Below are positions 8,706 to 17,189 of a DNA stretch of 45,547 nucleotides, piece after piece (position 1 is the stretch's first letter; every line of letters begins with the position of its first letter). The stretch spans positions 1 to 45,547 of the forward strand of contig NZ_JAPSKZ010000006.1 in assembly GCF_031181185.1 (NCBI RefSeq), given 5' to 3'. The notes below the pieces were generated by a model. It did no database searches and was not told the origin of the DNA. It was given only the letters and a program-made list of their open reading frames with translations. Both the position numbers and the translations under genes were made by a program. The DNA is from Phenylobacterium sp. Its GTDB lineage: Bacteria > Pseudomonadota > Alphaproteobacteria > Caulobacterales > Caulobacteraceae.

Positions 8706-9728
8706 ATGCCGTCCTTCATTCAGGCCCGCCGCGCGCTGACCGCGGCCGCCGTCGCCGCGGCCGCCGTGCTCGCCAGCTGCGCCGAGCCCGCCCCGCCCGT
8801 GATCGCCCCGCCGCCGGCCCCGCCGGCGGTCAGCCTTTCGCCCAAGGTGATCGAGCAGGCCAGCGCCTATCGGCGCTACGTCGCCACCGCCGGCGCCATC
8901 TCGCCGACGTTCGCCGGCCCTGAGGAGGTCGCCCAGGGCGTGCGCACTGGCGCCGCCTACGAACCCCAGCAGCTGCTGCGCGGCGCCATCGCCTATGGCG
9001 CGGTGGTGGCCTTGCAGGACCCCGGCTTCGTGGCGGGCGTGCGCACCTACGCCTCCGACCCGACCCAGCGCCGGACGATCGCCTACGAGATCATGAAGGA
9101 CCCGGCCTACGTCATCGGCATCCAGGGCTCGGCCGGCGCCGCCGGCATGGTCATGAACGCCCTGGGCGAAGACGGCCGCAAGCTGCTCGCCGCCGGCAAG
9201 GCGGTGCGCCAGGCCGCCTATGACGTGCAGCGCGCCCCCTGGTCCAAGAAGGAAGTCGCCGGCCGCGAGGCCCGGCTGATCCTGGCAAAGCAGCTCTCCG
9301 CCACCCCGGTCATGGGCGACACCGCCGAGACCGCCCGCCTGCAGCAGGCGGTGGTCAGCGCCGGATCGCTGGGCGTCAGCGGCCAGACGGCCAGCCCGCC
9401 GTACACGCCGGTCGTCGTCCGCTCGATGGCGGTGGCGGCGCTCGCGGCCCTCGGCTTCGCCGACGACGCCAGCCTGGAGCAGGTGATGCCGATCCTGGCC
9501 GACCCGAACGCGGCCACCTGCCTGAACATGTCCAAGCTGAATCTCTATCAATGCCTGGCCGTCTCCAAGCCCCACTACGAGGACGTCTTCTGCCTCGGCG
9601 TGCACAGCCTGATGGACACCGGCAAGTGCGTGCTGAAGAGCGCGGGCGTGCCCGAGCCGGTCGAGCCTTCGACAAAGCTGACCGCCGCGCCGCAGGCCGC
9701 CGCGACGCCCGTCAGCACGACGCGCTAA
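8706..9728 (+). CDS. Conserved hypothetical lipoprotein with four C-terminal cysteines
   Basis: A 340-residue protein I do not recognise by function. Residues 1-24 are a lipoprotein signal peptide ending in the lipobox LASC, so C25 should be lipidated. A proline-rich stretch (about 27-42) acts as a tether. The body is helical and alanine-rich. Near the end four cysteines, C272, C283, C296 and C308, lie at regular intervals of 11-13 residues and could form two disulfides in the periplasm. The last 30 residues are Pro/Ala/Thr-rich. The ATG at 8706 follows a GGGGGAAG ribosome binding site. The gene stands alone, ending at a strong terminator. Confidence 0.8.
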   Translation: MPSFIQARRALTAAAVAAAAVLASCAEPAPPVIAPPPAPPAVSLSPKVIEQASAYRRYVATAGAISPTFAGPEEVAQGVRTGAAYEPQQLLRGAIAYGAVVALQDPGFVAGVRTYASDPTQRRTIAYEIMKDPAYVIGIQGSAGAAGMVMNALGEDGRKLLAAGKAVRQAAYDVQRAPWSKKEVAGREARLILAKQLSATPVMGDTAETARLQQAVVSAGSLGVSGQTASPPYTPVVVRSMAVAALAALGFADDASLEQVMPILADPNAATCLNMSKLNLYQCLAVSKPHYEDVFCLGVHSLMDTGKCVLKSAGVPEPVEPSTKLTAAPQAAATPVSTTR

Positions 9729-9746
9729 GGCCCCGACTTTTCTAAG

Positions 9747-9776
9747 GCCCCGGCCGTTGCGCAGGCCGGGGCTTTT
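9747..9776 (+). terminator. Rho-independent terminator after the lipoprotein gene
   Basis: A perfect 9-bp stem (GCCCCGGCC at 9747-9755 pairing with GGCCGGGGC at 9764-9772), an 8-base loop and a TTTT run at 9773-9776. It lies 18 bases after the stop of the lipoprotein gene and separates it from the rplY transcript. Confidence 0.88.
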
Positions 9777-9824
9777 GTGTATCTACGCGCACCTTTCGAC
9801 CCGGATGGGTCTGCGGAATTCCGT

Positions 9825-9845
9825 CGCCGCGCGGTTCGCGCGGCG
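9825..9845 (+). promoter_or_regulatory. Stable hairpin in the rplY leader
   Basis: A perfect 9-bp GC stem, CGCCGCGCG (9825-9833) with CGCGCGGCG (9837-9845) and loop GTT, extendable by two more pairs. It lies between the upstream terminator and the rplY start (9867), followed by GCTTCGTTTTG. It could be part of a regulatory leader for ribosomal protein L25; the short T run might even make it a leaky terminator. Function is inference. Confidence 0.45.
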
Positions 9846-9866
9846 GCTTCGTTTTGAGGCAAGGCC

Positions 9867-10487
9867 ATGGCCGAGATCGTTTTGAACGTTGAAGTGCGCG
9901 AGCGGACCGGCACCGGCGGCGCGCGCGCCGCCCGTCGCTCGGGCCTGGTTCCCGGCATCCTGTATGGCGGCGACAAGGATCCCGTCGCCATCGCGGTGAA
10001 GAGCAATGAGTTCCGCAAGGCGCTCTACACGGGCAAGCTGCTGGGCCACCTCGTGACGCTGAAGTACGGCCAGGAGACCCAGCCGGTCATCGCCAAGGCG
10101 GTGGACATGCACCCGGTCACCGACGAGCCGTGGCACTTCGACCTCTACCGGGTCGACGAGCACCAGCAGATCAAGATCGAAGTGCCCGTGCACTTCACCA
10201 ACCAGGACGATTCGCCGGGCCTGAAGCGCGGCGGCACCCTGAACATCGCCCTGCACACCCTGACCGTCTCCTGCCCGGCCGACCAGATCCCGGAAGAGAT
10301 CGTGTTCGACCTGACCGGCCTGGACATCGGCGCGACCATCCGCGTCGGCGACCTGAAGCTGCCGGCCGGCGTCGTGGCCGCGGTCGATGCTGAGGCCACG
10401 GTCGCCAGCGTCGCTGGCGCGATGGCCGAGGCCGCTGAAGAGACGGGCGAGGGCGGTGAAGCGGCCGCGGAGGGCGGCGAGGAGTAG
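9867..10487 (+). CDS. rplY: 50S ribosomal protein L25/general stress protein Ctc
   Basis: A 206-residue member of the long (TL5/CTC) form of L25, which binds 5S rRNA in the central protuberance. The N-terminal domain (about 1-92) has [20 protein letters not shown] and [14 protein letters not shown], ending near [16 protein letters not shown]. The C-terminal CTC domain runs to about residue 185. It is followed by an acidic, Glu/Gly/Ala-rich tail seen in many alphaproteobacterial members. It precedes pth by 17 bases, a widely conserved pairing. The leader hairpin suggests post-initiation control. Confidence 0.96.
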   Translation: MAEIVLNVEVRERTGTGGARAARRSGLVPGILYGGDKDPVAIAVKSNEFRKALYTGKLLGHLVTLKYGQETQPVIAKAVDMHPVTDEPWHFDLYRVDEHQQIKIEVPVHFTNQDDSPGLKRGGTLNIALHTLTVSCPADQIPEEIVFDLTGLDIGATIRVGDLKLPAGVVAAVDAEATVASVAGAMAEAAEETGEGGEAAAEGGEE

Positions 10488-10504
10488 TCCTCCCCGCTTC
10501 GGCG

Positions 10505-11134
10505 ATGCTGCTGATCGCAGGCCTGGGCAATCCTGGCCCGACCTACGCGAAGAACCGCCACAACATCGGCTTCATGGCCGTGGACGAGATTGCGCGCCGC
10601 TGGGGCTTCTCAGCGGCGCGTTCGCGTTTCCAGAGCCTGGCTTCGGAAGGCTCGATCGACACGCCGCAGGGTCCGGTCCGGGCGCTGATCCTCAAGCCCC
10701 AGACCTACTACAACGAGAGCGGCCGCGCCGTGGGCGAGGCCATGAAGTTCTTCAAGCTCAAGCCCGCCGACGTGGTCGTCTTCTACGACGAGATCGACCT
10801 CGCGCCCGGCCGCTTCCGGATGAAGACCGGCGGCGGCGCGGCCGGCAACAACGGCATCCGCTCGGTGACCTCGCAGATCGGTCCGGACTTCCGCCGCGCC
10901 CGCCTGGGCACTGGCCACCCGGGCGACAAGGCGCTGGTGCACGGCCACGTGCTGTCCGACTTCCACAAGGCCGAGATGAAGTGGGTCGAGCCGCTGCTTG
11001 AAGCCTGCGCCGACGCCGCTCCCTTGCTCGCGGCCGGCGACGACGAGAAGTACCAGGCCGAGGTCATGCGCCTGGCCCCCGCCGAGAAGGCCGATCCGCG
11101 CAAGCTCGCCCAAGGGAAGTCCCTGGGGGAATGA
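10505..11134 (+). CDS. pth: Peptidyl-tRNA hydrolase
   Basis: A 209-residue enzyme that releases tRNA from peptidyl-tRNA dropped by stalled ribosomes. The N-terminal GLGNPGPTY and RHNIGF carry the key residues N9 and the catalytic H19. [10 protein letters not shown], the Asp motif YDEIDLAPG and [12 protein letters not shown] follow, then [10 protein letters not shown]. Compared with the core family it has a C-terminal extension of about 20 residues, common in this group. Co-transcribed with rplY (17-base gap); ychF follows after 69 bases. Confidence 0.97.
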   Translation: MLLIAGLGNPGPTYAKNRHNIGFMAVDEIARRWGFSAARSRFQSLASEGSIDTPQGPVRALILKPQTYYNESGRAVGEAMKFFKLKPADVVVFYDEIDLAPGRFRMKTGGGAAGNNGIRSVTSQIGPDFRRARLGTGHPGDKALVHGHVLSDFHKAEMKWVEPLLEACADAAPLLAAGDDEKYQAEVMRLAPAEKADPRKLAQGKSLGE

Positions 11135-11203
11135 CGCCGAAGGCATGACGCTACCGGCGGCCCGTGCTAGGTCCGCCGCCACTCTAGGAACACCGAAAGT
11201 CCC

Positions 11204-12301
11204 ATGGCCCTGAAAGTCGCGATCGTCGGCCTGCCGAACGTTGGCAAGTCGACCCTCTTCAACGCGCTCACCCAGACCGCCGCGGCCCAAGCCGCGAACT
11301 ATCCCTTCTGCACGATCGAACCCAACGTCGGCGACGTGGCCGTGCCCGAGCCGCGCCTCGACGCCCTGGCCAAGATCGCGGGCTCCAAGGAGATCATCCC
11401 CGCCCGCATCAACTTCGTGGACGTGGCCGGCCTCGTCCGCGGCGCGTCCAAGGGCGAAGGCCTGGGCAACCAGTTCCTGGCGAACATCCGCGACTGCGAC
11501 GCCGTGGCCTTTGTCGCCCGCTGCTTCATCGACGACGACATCACCCACGTGGAGGGCCGCGTCGATCCGCTGGCCGACCTCGACACCATCGAGACCGAGC
11601 TGATGCTGGCCGACATGGAGAGCCTCGAGAAGCGGGTGGTGAACCTCGAGAAGCGCGCCAAGGTGGGCGACAAGGAGGCCACTCAGACCCTGCGCCTCGT
11701 GAAGGTGGCGCTCGCGGAGCTGAACGAAGGCCGTCCCGCCCGCGTCGCCAAGATCTCGCCCGAGGACGAGAAGGCCTGGCGCATGCTGCAGCTGCTGACG
11801 TCCAAGCCCGCCCTCTACGTCGCCAACGTTGACGAGGGCTCCGCCGCCGACGGTAACGAGCTGTCCCGCAAGGTGCAGGAGCGCGCGGCCAAGGACGGCG
11901 CCGACAGCGTGGTCATCTCGGCCAAGATCGAGAGCGAGATCGCCCTGCTCGACCCGGCGGAGCGCGCCGAGTTCCTCGAGACCCTCGGCCTGTCCGAGCC
12001 CGGCTTGAACAAGCTGATCCGCGAGGCCTACCACCTGCTGGGGCTGCAGACCTACTTCACCGTTGGGCCCAAGGAGGCGCGCGCCTGGACCATCCACAAG
12101 GGCGACACCGCCCCGGTGGCCGCCGGCGTTATCCACACCGACTTCGAGAAGGGCTTCATCCGGGCCGAGACCATCGCCTACGACGACTACGTCCGTCTCG
12201 GCGGCGAAGCCGGCGCCCGCGACGCCGGGAAGTTGCGTTCCGAGGGCAAGGAGTATGTGGTCAAGGACGGCGACGTGATGAACTTCCGGTTCAACGTCTA
12301 G
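11204..12301 (+). CDS. ychF: Redox-regulated ATPase YchF (Obg-like)
   Basis: A 365-residue P-loop protein of the OBG family that prefers ATP to GTP. The Walker A GLPNVGKST lies near residues 8-16, switch II is DVAGLVRGASKGEGLGN, and the G4 position reads NVDE instead of NKxD, the change that gives ATP preference. A coiled-coil arm occupies about residues 130-200 and a TGS domain the last 80 (AWTIHKGDTAPVAAGVIH, IRAETIAYDDY). It associates with ribosomes and modulates stress responses. The rplY-pth-ychF order is conserved in many bacteria. Confidence 0.96.
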   Translation: MALKVAIVGLPNVGKSTLFNALTQTAAAQAANYPFCTIEPNVGDVAVPEPRLDALAKIAGSKEIIPARINFVDVAGLVRGASKGEGLGNQFLANIRDCDAVAFVARCFIDDDITHVEGRVDPLADLDTIETELMLADMESLEKRVVNLEKRAKVGDKEATQTLRLVKVALAELNEGRPARVAKISPEDEKAWRMLQLLTSKPALYVANVDEGSAADGNELSRKVQERAAKDGADSVVISAKIESEIALLDPAERAEFLETLGLSEPGLNKLIREAYHLLGLQTYFTVGPKEARAWTIHKGDTAPVAAGVIHTDFEKGFIRAETIAYDDYVRLGGEAGARDAGKLRSEGKEYVVKDGDVMNFRFNV

Positions 12302-12320
12302 CGGACCAAGGGTGGCGAAG

Positions 12321-13007
12321 ATGGGCGAGACGATCCGGCTGACCAGCTCCCTGGACGGTTTCGAGTTCGACGCCTACCGCGCCCGCCCCGACGACGCCCG
12401 CCGCGGCGGCCTGCTGCTGATCCAGGAGATCTTCGGCGTCACCGACCACATCCGCGAGCTCGCCGACGGCTTCGCCGCCGACGGCTACGAGGTGATCGCG
12501 CCCAGCTTCTACGACCGCCTCGAGCGCGGCTTCGAGGCCGACTACAGCGAGGCCTCGATCCAGAAGGGCGTCGACCTTTCCAAGGCGACGCCCTGGGACC
12601 AAGTGGCCGCCGACGCCCAGGCGGCGCTGGACGCTCTGGCAGGCCCGCGTTTCGTCGCCGGATACTGCTGGGGCGGCGCCGCCACCTGGCTGGTCGCCTG
12701 CCGTTGCGAGGGCGTCGCCGCGGCCGCCTCGTTCTACGGCCGGCGGATCAGCGAACTCGTGGACGAGACGCCCCGCTGCCCCACCATCCTCCACTTCGGC
12801 AAGACCGACGCCTCCATCCCCATGGAGCGGGTGGATGAGATCCGCGAGAAGCACCCCGATCTGCCGATCTACCTCTACGACGCCGGCCACGGCTTCGTGT
12901 CGGATCGTCGTCGCGACTACCACGAGGACTCCGCCCGTTTAGCCCGCCTCCGCACCCTGCAGCTCTTCGCCCGCAACGGGGGCGGCAGCAGCCGCGGCGA
13001 CGTCTAG
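12321..13007 (+). CDS. Dienelactone hydrolase family protein
   Basis: A 228-residue alpha/beta hydrolase. The nucleophile C116 lies in GYCWGG, and D163 (FGKTDASIP) and H190 (DAGHGF) complete the Cys-Asp-His triad typical of dienelactone hydrolases. The early LLLIQEIFGV carries the conserved Glu. Known members open lactones such as 4-carboxymethylenebutenolide, but many homologues act on other esters; the substrate here is not evident. ATG 12321 is preferred because AAGG lies about 9 bases upstream; GTG at 12312 is an alternative adding three residues. The stop overlaps the convergent membrane-protein gene by CTAG. Confidence 0.88.
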   Translation: MGETIRLTSSLDGFEFDAYRARPDDARRGGLLLIQEIFGVTDHIRELADGFAADGYEVIAPSFYDRLERGFEADYSEASIQKGVDLSKATPWDQVAADAQAALDALAGPRFVAGYCWGGAATWLVACRCEGVAAAASFYGRRISELVDETPRCPTILHFGKTDASIPMERVDEIREKHPDLPIYLYDAGHGFVSDRRRDYHEDSARLARLRTLQLFARNGGGSSRGDV

Positions 13008-13474
13008 GGCGTCTCGATCTCGCGCCTCACCTCGGGGTGCTTCTCCAGCACCCGCACCAGCAGCGCCTGGGCCGCGAGGATGCCGATGCCGGCGGCGTAG
13101 CCCGAGAACACGCCCGCAGGATAGCGCCCGCCGTTCTCGGCGCTGGCGATCTGCCAGTACATGAAGAGCGCCGCCCCCATCAGCAGCACCACGCCCATGA
13201 CGACCGAGCCCGCGGTCTGGCCGAAGCCCGCCTTGAAGCTCATCCAGACATAGCGAGCCAGCGGCCGGCGCACGACGCCCACGGCCAGGGGCACGCCCAG
13301 CGACAGCAGAAGGAAAATGCCTGGCCATACCAAGGTGCGCTGGACGATCAGCGCCGTCGGCCCCGGCAATCGCTCGAAGGCGTGCAGCACCGCGCCCGCA
13401 TAGATCAGCACGGCCGCGGCGGCGGTCATGTCCTGCATGCGTCTGAAGTTCCGCCAGGCGGGCGTGTGGGTCAT
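13004..13474 (-). CDS. Small four-helix membrane protein, hypothetical
   Basis: A 156-residue protein of unknown function with about four hydrophobic segments: AAAAVLIYAGAVLHAF, VWPGIFLLLSLGVPLAVGVV, AGSVVMGVVLLMGAALFMYW and GYAAGIGILAAQALLV. The C-terminus is charged (LEKHPEVRREIETP) and probably cytosolic. I placed the start at the ATG at 13474 (MTHTPAW); the frame remains open to 13549, but that would overlap the upstream start of the divergent retropepsin-like gene. ATG codons a little further in, just before the first helix, are also possible. Confidence 0.7.
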   Translation of the reverse strand: MTHTPAWRNFRRMQDMTAAAAVLIYAGAVLHAFERLPGPTALIVQRTLVWPGIFLLLSLGVPLAVGVVRRPLARYVWMSFKAGFGQTAGSVVMGVVLLMGAALFMYWQIASAENGGRYPAGVFSGYAAGIGILAAQALLVRVLEKHPEVRREIETP

Positions 13475-13542
13475 CCCCCACTCTAGGCCGGGCGATAGGG
13501 CTGGGGTAAGGCGCAAAGCCGCGGAAGCCGCTATGGTCGGGC

Positions 13543-14343
13543 GTGACACGCGACAGACTCACCCTGGCGATCCTGGCGGCGGCGCTGGCGGCCCCTGCGG
13601 CGGCGCGCGCCGGCGAGACCGCCTGCTGGTTCGAAGGCGGCGTGGTCGTGGTCCCGGCCCAGGTGGCGGGCATCTCCGGCGACTACATCCTGGACACCGG
13701 CAGCGCGCGCACCCAGCTGCACGAGACCAAGGCCCAGGCCGAGGGCATAGACGCGCCGACGGTCACGGAGATCAGCGGCGGCGTCCGGCTGGCCGGGGTG
13801 GAGATCGCGTCCGGTCCGGTGGCGGTGGCCGACCTCGACTACCGCGGCTGGAACCTGCCGACGCCGATCCTGGGCGTGGTGGGCGCCGACGTCCTGAAGG
13901 ATTTCGTGGTCGACGTGAGCTTCGCGCCCTGCCGCGTGCGCCTGTCGAGACCCGGCGAGGCGCCCGCCTTCCGCGCGACCCGCGCCCTGCCGCTCGCGTG
14001 GGACCAGGGACGTCCGGTGGTCCAGGCCGAAGTCGCCGACGGCCAACGCCTACTCAAGGGGCCTTTCACGCCCGCCACGGGAGAGCCCGCCGCCGTGCGC
14101 CTCGCCGACGACCTTGCGACCGTCGCCGGGACCGATCGGCCGCAGGAACTGCAGCCGACCGGCGTCTGGCTGGCGCGCCTGCCCGAACTGGGCTTAGCCG
14201 GCGCCGGGCTCCGCGATCAGGCCGCCGGCCTGGAGCCGGCCAAGGGTGAGGCGGCTGGGACGATCGGCGGGCCCGTGCTCTCGCGCTACCGCCTGCGGTT
14301 CGACTTCCCCGCCGGCAAGCTGCTGCTTGCTCTACCCCGCTAA
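13543..14343 (+). CDS. Periplasmic retropepsin-like protein with two lobes
   Basis: A 266-residue exported protein. A signal peptide spans about residues 1-23 (cleavage after ARA). Lobe 1 has the aspartic-protease motif ILDTGSARTQL with D51, and ends with ILGVVGADVLKDFVVD, the retropepsin 'flap to end' pattern. A second, weaker lobe ends with GTIGGPVLSRYRLRFDF, the same pattern. At the position expected for its catalytic motif it reads PATGEPAAVRL, with A178 where Asp would be. The start is GTG at 13543. Single-Asp activity would need dimerisation; otherwise it may be inactive or a binding protein. Confidence 0.78.
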   Translation: MTRDRLTLAILAAALAAPAAARAGETACWFEGGVVVVPAQVAGISGDYILDTGSARTQLHETKAQAEGIDAPTVTEISGGVRLAGVEIASGPVAVADLDYRGWNLPTPILGVVGADVLKDFVVDVSFAPCRVRLSRPGEAPAFRATRALPLAWDQGRPVVQAEVADGQRLLKGPFTPATGEPAAVRLADDLATVAGTDRPQELQPTGVWLARLPELGLAGAGLRDQAAGLEPAKGEAAGTIGGPVLSRYRLRFDFPAGKLLLALPR

Positions 14344-14347
14344 CGAA

Positions 14348-14379
14348 AAGGGCCCGCCGGATCGCTCCGGCGGGCCCTT
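14348..14379 (-). terminator. Terminator of the petABC operon (bidirectional hairpin)
   Basis: A perfect 14-bp stem (14348-14361 with 14366-14379) around a TCGC loop lies between the stops of the retropepsin-like gene and petC. On the reverse strand the GC core is followed by TTTT (14349-14346), so it should end the petABC transcript. Forward transcripts see only a short TTC and may also be slowed. Confidence 0.88.
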
Positions 14380-14400
14380 CGATCGGCCAGGCGCGGCGCC

Positions 14401-15246
14401 CTAGTGGGCGACGTTGCGCCAGATGCGGCGGTAGCTGAACCACAGCAGCACCGAGAACAGCACCAGGTAGATCATCGCGCCGAGCCCGAAGGTCTTGCGC
14501 TCGATCATCTTCGGCTCGGCGGCCCAGGTCAGGAACGCGGTCACGTCCTTGGCCTGCTGATCGATCGTCGACGGCGTGCCGTCGTCGAACGTCACCTTGC
14601 CGTCCGCGAGCTGGGGCGGCATGGCCAGGGTGCCGCCTTTCGGCACGTTGTGGTGATCCCCGCTCCAGTAGGCGGTCAGGTCGCCCGGGAAGTAGGGGTT
14701 GTAGTAGGCGCCGGGCGGCACCGCGAGACCCGCGGGCGGGTTCACGTAGCCGGTCAGCAGCGAGTAGATGTACTGCGGACCGCCCGAGCGGGCCTTGGTG
14801 ATCACCGACAGGTCCGGCGGGACCGCGCCGCCGTTCGAGGCGCGCGCGGCGGCCTCATTCGGGAACGGGTTCGGGAACTTGTCGGCCGTCGTCGCGGGAC
14901 GCTGAATCGTGTCGCCCGTCTCGGAGTCGACGTCGCTGACCTGCACGTCGGCGGCCAGCGCCTTCACGTACGGGTTGTCGTTCGGGTTCGGATACTTCGG
15001 GTCGTAGAACGGCCCGCCCTTCTCCGCGAGGGTGCGGAAGTAGAGCAGATCCATCGCGTGACAGGCCGAGCAGACCTCCCGATAAACCTTGTAGCCCCGC
15101 TGAAGCTGGGCCTGGTCGAACTTGCCGAACGGACCTTCGAAGCCCCAGGTGACGTTCTTGGGCTCCTTGGGCGCGGAGGCCGACAGGGCGGGACCCGCGA
15201 GGAAGGCGAGCCCCAGCGCCGCGAGCGCGATACCTTTGCGCAGCAT
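14401..15246 (-). CDS. petC: Ubiquinol-cytochrome c reductase cytochrome c1 subunit
   Basis: A 281-residue cytochrome c1. A signal peptide covers about residues 1-23. The haem c site is C59-S-A-C62-H63, and the sixth ligand methionine lies in GTLAMPPQL. A C-terminal membrane anchor (GAMIYLVLFSVLLWFSY) ends in the basic RRIWRNVAH. It passes electrons from the Rieske centre to soluble or membrane cytochrome c in the periplasm. ATG 15246 is eight bases after the petB stop; a long open frame continues upstream but is only the shadow of petB. Last gene of petABC, followed by the strong terminator. Confidence 0.96.
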   Translation of the reverse strand: MLRKGIALAALGLAFLAGPALSASAPKEPKNVTWGFEGPFGKFDQAQLQRGYKVYREVCSACHAMDLLYFRTLAEKGGPFYDPKYPNPNDNPYVKALAADVQVSDVDSETGDTIQRPATTADKFPNPFPNEAAARASNGGAVPPDLSVITKARSGGPQYIYSLLTGYVNPPAGLAVPPGAYYNPYFPGDLTAYWSGDHHNVPKGGTLAMPPQLADGKVTFDDGTPSTIDQQAKDVTAFLTWAAEPKMIERKTFGLGAMIYLVLFSVLLWFSYRRIWRNVAH

Positions 15247-15254
15247 CTTCAGGC

Positions 15255-16541
15255 TCAATCCTTCTTGTCGTGGTCGAGGACAGGCGCGGAGATCGACTCC
15301 GGCACCGGCAGCGGCTTCTCGACCAGGCCGAGGATCGGCAGGACGAGCAGGAAGTAGGCGAAGTAGTAGGCGGTCGCGAAGCGGCTCAGCCAGACGTAGC
15401 TGTTGATGTCCGCGTCCAGCAGCTGGAAGCCGCCGCCCACGCCCGGGATCACCGGATCGTCGGGGAGCTTGGCGCCGCAGAGGCCCAGCACCAGGGCGGC
15501 CAGCACGAAGATGAAGAAGTACAGCTTCGCGGTGGGCCGGTAGCGCATCGAGCGCACCTTGGACGTGTCCAGCCACGGCAGCACGAACAGCACGCCGATG
15601 GCGCCGAACATGGCCAGCACGCCGCCCAGCTTGTCTGGCACGGCCCGAAGGATCGCGTAGAACGGCAGGAAGTACCATTCGGGCACGATGTGCGCCGGGG
15701 TCACCAGCGGGTTGGCCGGAATGTAGTTGTCGGCGTGGCCCAGGATGTTCGGGTTGTAGAACACGAAGCTGGCGAACAGGATCAGGAACACGCTGATCGC
15801 GAAGCCGTCCTTCACCGTGTAGTACGGGTGGAAGGGAACGACGTCCTCCTTGGACTTCACGTTCACGCCGGTCGGGTTGTTGTTGCCCGGCACGTGCAGC
15901 GCCCAGATGTGCAGGCCGACGACGCCGGCGATCACGAAGGGCAGCAGGTAGTGCAGCGAGAAGAAGCGGTTGAGCGTCGGGTTGTCGACCGCGAAGCCGC
16001 CCCACAGCCAGGTGGTGATGCTCTCGCCGACGATCGGCAGGGCGCCCAGGAGGTTGGTGATCACGACCGCGCCGTGGAAGCTCATCTGGCCCCAGGGCAG
16101 CACGTAGCCCATGAAGGCCGTCGCCATCATCAGCAGGTAGATGATGCAGCCCAGGATCCACAGCACCTCGCGGGGGGCCTTGTAGGACCCGTAGTAGAGG
16201 TTGCGCAGGATGTGGATGTAGACGGCCACGAAGAACATCGAGGCGCCGTTGGCGTGCATGTAGCGGATCAGCCAACCGTAGTTGACGTCGCGCATGATGC
16301 GCTCGACCGAATTGAAGGCGTGGTCGACGTGCGGCACGTAGTGCATCACCAGGACGATGCCGGTGACGATCTGGATGCCCAGCATCAGCGCCAGGATGCC
16401 GCCGAAGGTCCACCAGTAGTTCAGGTTCTTCGGGGTCGGGAAAGCGACGACGCTGTCGTAGGCCAGCCGGATCACCGGCAGGCGCATGTCCATCCAGCGT
16501 TCAAAGCCGGTTTTCGGCTCGTAAGTGGAGTGTCCGCTCAT
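15255..16541 (-). CDS. petB: Ubiquinol-cytochrome c reductase cytochrome b subunit
   Basis: A 428-residue, eight-helix membrane protein binding haems bL and bH and forming both quinone sites of the bc1 complex. Helix B carries [16 protein letters not shown] and [14 protein letters not shown]; helix D carries [10 protein letters not shown] and [11 protein letters not shown], supplying the histidine pairs. The Qo-site PEWY motif reads [14 protein letters not shown]. Full family length with the b6/petD-like half fused, as usual outside cyanobacteria. It starts five bases after the petA stop with no strong ribosome binding site, suggesting coupled translation. Confidence 0.97.
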   Translation of the reverse strand: MSGHSTYEPKTGFERWMDMRLPVIRLAYDSVVAFPTPKNLNYWWTFGGILALMLGIQIVTGIVLVMHYVPHVDHAFNSVERIMRDVNYGWLIRYMHANGASMFFVAVYIHILRNLYYGSYKAPREVLWILGCIIYLLMMATAFMGYVLPWGQMSFHGAVVITNLLGALPIVGESITTWLWGGFAVDNPTLNRFFSLHYLLPFVIAGVVGLHIWALHVPGNNNPTGVNVKSKEDVVPFHPYYTVKDGFAISVFLILFASFVFYNPNILGHADNYIPANPLVTPAHIVPEWYFLPFYAILRAVPDKLGGVLAMFGAIGVLFVLPWLDTSKVRSMRYRPTAKLYFFIFVLAALVLGLCGAKLPDDPVIPGVGGGFQLLDADINSYVWLSRFATAYYFAYFLLVLPILGLVEKPLPVPESISAPVLDHDKKD

Positions 16542-16546
16542 CGATA

Positions 16547-17101
16547 TCAGCCGATCTTGACCTTGGTGTCGGAGACGAAGGCGTACTCCGGAACTTCGAG
16601 GTTCTTCGGCGCGGGGCCCTTACGGATCCGGCCGGAGGTGTCGTAGTGCGACCCGTGGCAGGGGCAGAACCACCCGCCGTAGTCGCCGCCGCCGAACGTG
16701 GGCACGCAGCCCAGGTGCGTGCAGGTGCCGACCAGCACCAGCCACTCGGGCTTGCCGGGCTTGTGCCGCGCCTCGTCGGGCTGCGGATCGGGCATCGGGG
16801 CGTTGTCGTCCTTGATCGCGGCGGCGATCTGCTGCGGCGTGCGGTTGCGCACGAACAGCGGCTTGCCGCGCCACTTCACGACGACCTGCTGGCCAGGGGC
16901 GACCTTCGACAGGTCGAACTCGATCGACGCCAGGGCGAGCGTGTCGCCCGACGGATTCATCTGGTCCACCAGCGGCCAGGCCAGCGCGGCGACCGCGCCG
17001 ACCGCCGCGGCGCCCGCCGCGATGTGGATGAAGTCGCGACGGTTCGGGTCGTCGCCCGAGGCGTGCGGATCGGGATTTGCGCCCACGACGGTGTCGGCCA
17101 C
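16547..17101 (-). CDS. petA: Ubiquinol-cytochrome c reductase iron-sulfur subunit (Rieske)
   Basis: A 184-residue Rieske protein. The N-terminal twin-arginine segment ([11 protein letters not shown] at about 20-30) plus the hydrophobic helix to residue 45 is the uncleaved Tat anchor. The 2Fe-2S cluster ligands are C127 and H129 in CTHLGC and C146 and H149 in CPCHGSHYD, with the C132-C148 disulfide pair. The start is GTG at 17101, with GAAGGG about 10 bases upstream; the frame runs on upstream without a plausible start. First gene of petABC, divergent from trmL. Confidence 0.96.
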   Translation of the reverse strand: MADTVVGANPDPHASGDDPNRRDFIHIAAGAAAVGAVAALAWPLVDQMNPSGDTLALASIEFDLSKVAPGQQVVVKWRGKPLFVRNRTPQQIAAAIKDDNAPMPDPQPDEARHKPGKPEWLVLVGTCTHLGCVPTFGGGDYGGWFCPCHGSHYDTSGRIRKGPAPKNLEVPEYAFVSDTKVKIG

Positions 17102-17156
17102 CTTAAAGCTACCCTTCGATGACGGCCCGCCCTGCAGCGGCGGACCAGAAGCATTC

Positions 17157-17189
17157 GGACCTGATAATGAGGTCCTCTCGAAACAGAGG
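17157..17189. promoter_or_regulatory. Paired inverted repeats in the petA-trmL divergent region
   Basis: Two adjoining inverted repeats: GGACCT (17157-17162) with AGGTCC (17170-17175) around GATAATG, and CCTCT (17174-17178) with AGAGG (17185-17189) around CGAAAC. GAGGTC also recurs directly at 17169-17174 and 17186-17191. They sit about 55-90 bases upstream of petA and 100-135 upstream of trmL. They could be an operator or alternative leader structures; nothing shows which protein, if any, binds. Confidence 0.4.

Noticed and set aside
12312-12320. GTG start for the dienelactone hydrolase
   Set aside because: The ribosome binding site is directly against this GTG; the ATG nine bases on has proper spacing, though the difference is only three residues.
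15247-16413. Upstream extension of the petC frame through petB
   Set aside because: Translation is Arg/Pro/Gln-rich and mirrors cytochrome b codons; petC starts with a clear signal peptide at 15246.
17103-17106. TTAA at the petA start as part of a CtrA site
   Set aside because: The partner TTAA seven bases away is missing, so the TTAA-N7-TTAA consensus is not met.
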